From positions 1 to 19,947 of the forward strand of contig JALUYN010000099.1 in assembly GCA_027012915.1 (NCBI GenBank): a stretch of DNA of 19,947 bases. The letters run 5' to 3'. Shown in pieces: positions 19,620-19,947 of this stretch (position 1 is the first letter of the stretch; each line of letters opens with the position of its first letter). The stretch comes from Cellvibrionaceae bacterium. GTDB taxonomy: Bacteria > Pseudomonadota > Gammaproteobacteria > Pseudomonadales > Cellvibrionaceae. The translations under genes and the position numbers were made by a program. The notes under the pieces were generated by a model. The model searched no databases. It was not told the DNA's origin and saw only the letters and a list, made by a program, of their open reading frames with translations.

Positions 19620-19947
19620 CTACTTTCTCGTTTTCTTGTGCTTTTTGTAGTGATTGAGTACGGGCAAAAGCAATTTGTCAGGCGTAATATTCAGCGCATC
19701 ACATAATTTGCCTCAAAAAGGACAGGTCAGTAGCTTCAGCCACAGTAAGCTTTGAGAAGGTAGATCGATACATATATGCCATGCCACGATCGGCCATCCA
19801 TGCAGCCAACGCGATTAACGATGCAATGCTAACAATTTGTGGGGAATCTTTGTAATAACCACAGGCTAGGATGCCCCCTACCACGCAGCACATGGTCAGT
19901 GAGTTAACAAGATTGGCAGGGCTAAAAAGATTTCTATTTATATTCAT
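19620..19947 (-). pseudogene. Small two-helix membrane protein of unknown function, frameshifted near its C-terminus; at the window edge
   Basis: From an ATG at the window end (19945-19947) the minus strand encodes MNINRNLFSPANLVNSLTMC. Two hydrophobic segments follow (about 13-31, NSLTMCCVVGGILACGY; and 38-58, IVSIASLIALAAWMADRG), then SKLTVAEATDLSFLRQ and a stop at 19699-19701. Shifting frame by one base near 19704-19711 continues LCDALNITPDKLLLPVLNHYKKHKKTRK to TAG at 19620-19622, a natural-looking basic end. One extra base therefore probably breaks a protein of about 108 residues. I do not recognise the family. The real start may lie beyond the window. Confidence 0.5.

Overview
The window reads as chromosomal DNA of a gammaproteobacterium, probably an aquatic or marine one. 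This rests on family content (TonB-dependent receptor, HME-RND metal efflux, Sel1-repeat protein, P2-like phage debris, Tn3- and IS3-family elements) and a moderate base composition. The genus cannot be named from the sequence. Much of the window is accessory DNA: several genes are cut, frameshifted or reduced to remnants, and the junctions can be seen.

Left part (1-5077). The 3' end of a LysR-type regulator is followed by two minus-strand genes for exported proteins, a 12-unit Sel1-repeat protein and a small unrecognised protein. Next comes a decayed P2-type replication initiator (gpA), a prophage remnant. Facing it on the minus strand is a two-gene module: an RloA-like ABC/AAA ATPase overlapping by 8 nt a small conserved-looking partner whose frame is broken at a run of six A. 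It has the architecture of ATPase-plus-effector phage-defence operons, but the partner is not recognisably RloB. It is the best candidate here for a little-described system.

Centre (5078-8315). A minimal Tn3-family transposon consists of 38-bp inverted repeats and tnpA, with no resolvase. Its right end cuts a MerR-family metal-sensor gene after about 22 codons. The rest of that gene is not beyond the left end and there is no matching 5-bp target duplication, so a deletion or recombination followed insertion.

Metal-resistance island (8316-16451). The cut MerR gene leaves an intact divergent MerR-type operator/promoter with a 19-bp spacer. It drives an unusual CDF-family transporter with an HMA-like N-terminal domain. 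A second CDF (CzcD/ZitB-like), a small His/Cys-rich exported protein and a complete czcCBA tripartite system follow. CzcA carries D402, D408 and E415, the residues of Zn/Co/Cd-type HME-RND pumps. Together the CDFs would move metal from cytoplasm to periplasm, and CzcCBA would export it across the outer membrane.

Right part (16452-19947). After the czc terminator hairpin come an IS3-family remnant (both ends and the C-terminus of OrfB), a minus-strand FecA-like TonB-dependent receptor with a promoter and possible Fur site, and about 570 bp without a gene. That stretch contains a second, 67/69-identical copy of the czcA 3' end plus its terminator stem. The segment carrying the receptor is therefore bracketed by a 69-bp direct repeat. 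A frameshifted small membrane protein gene runs to the window edge.
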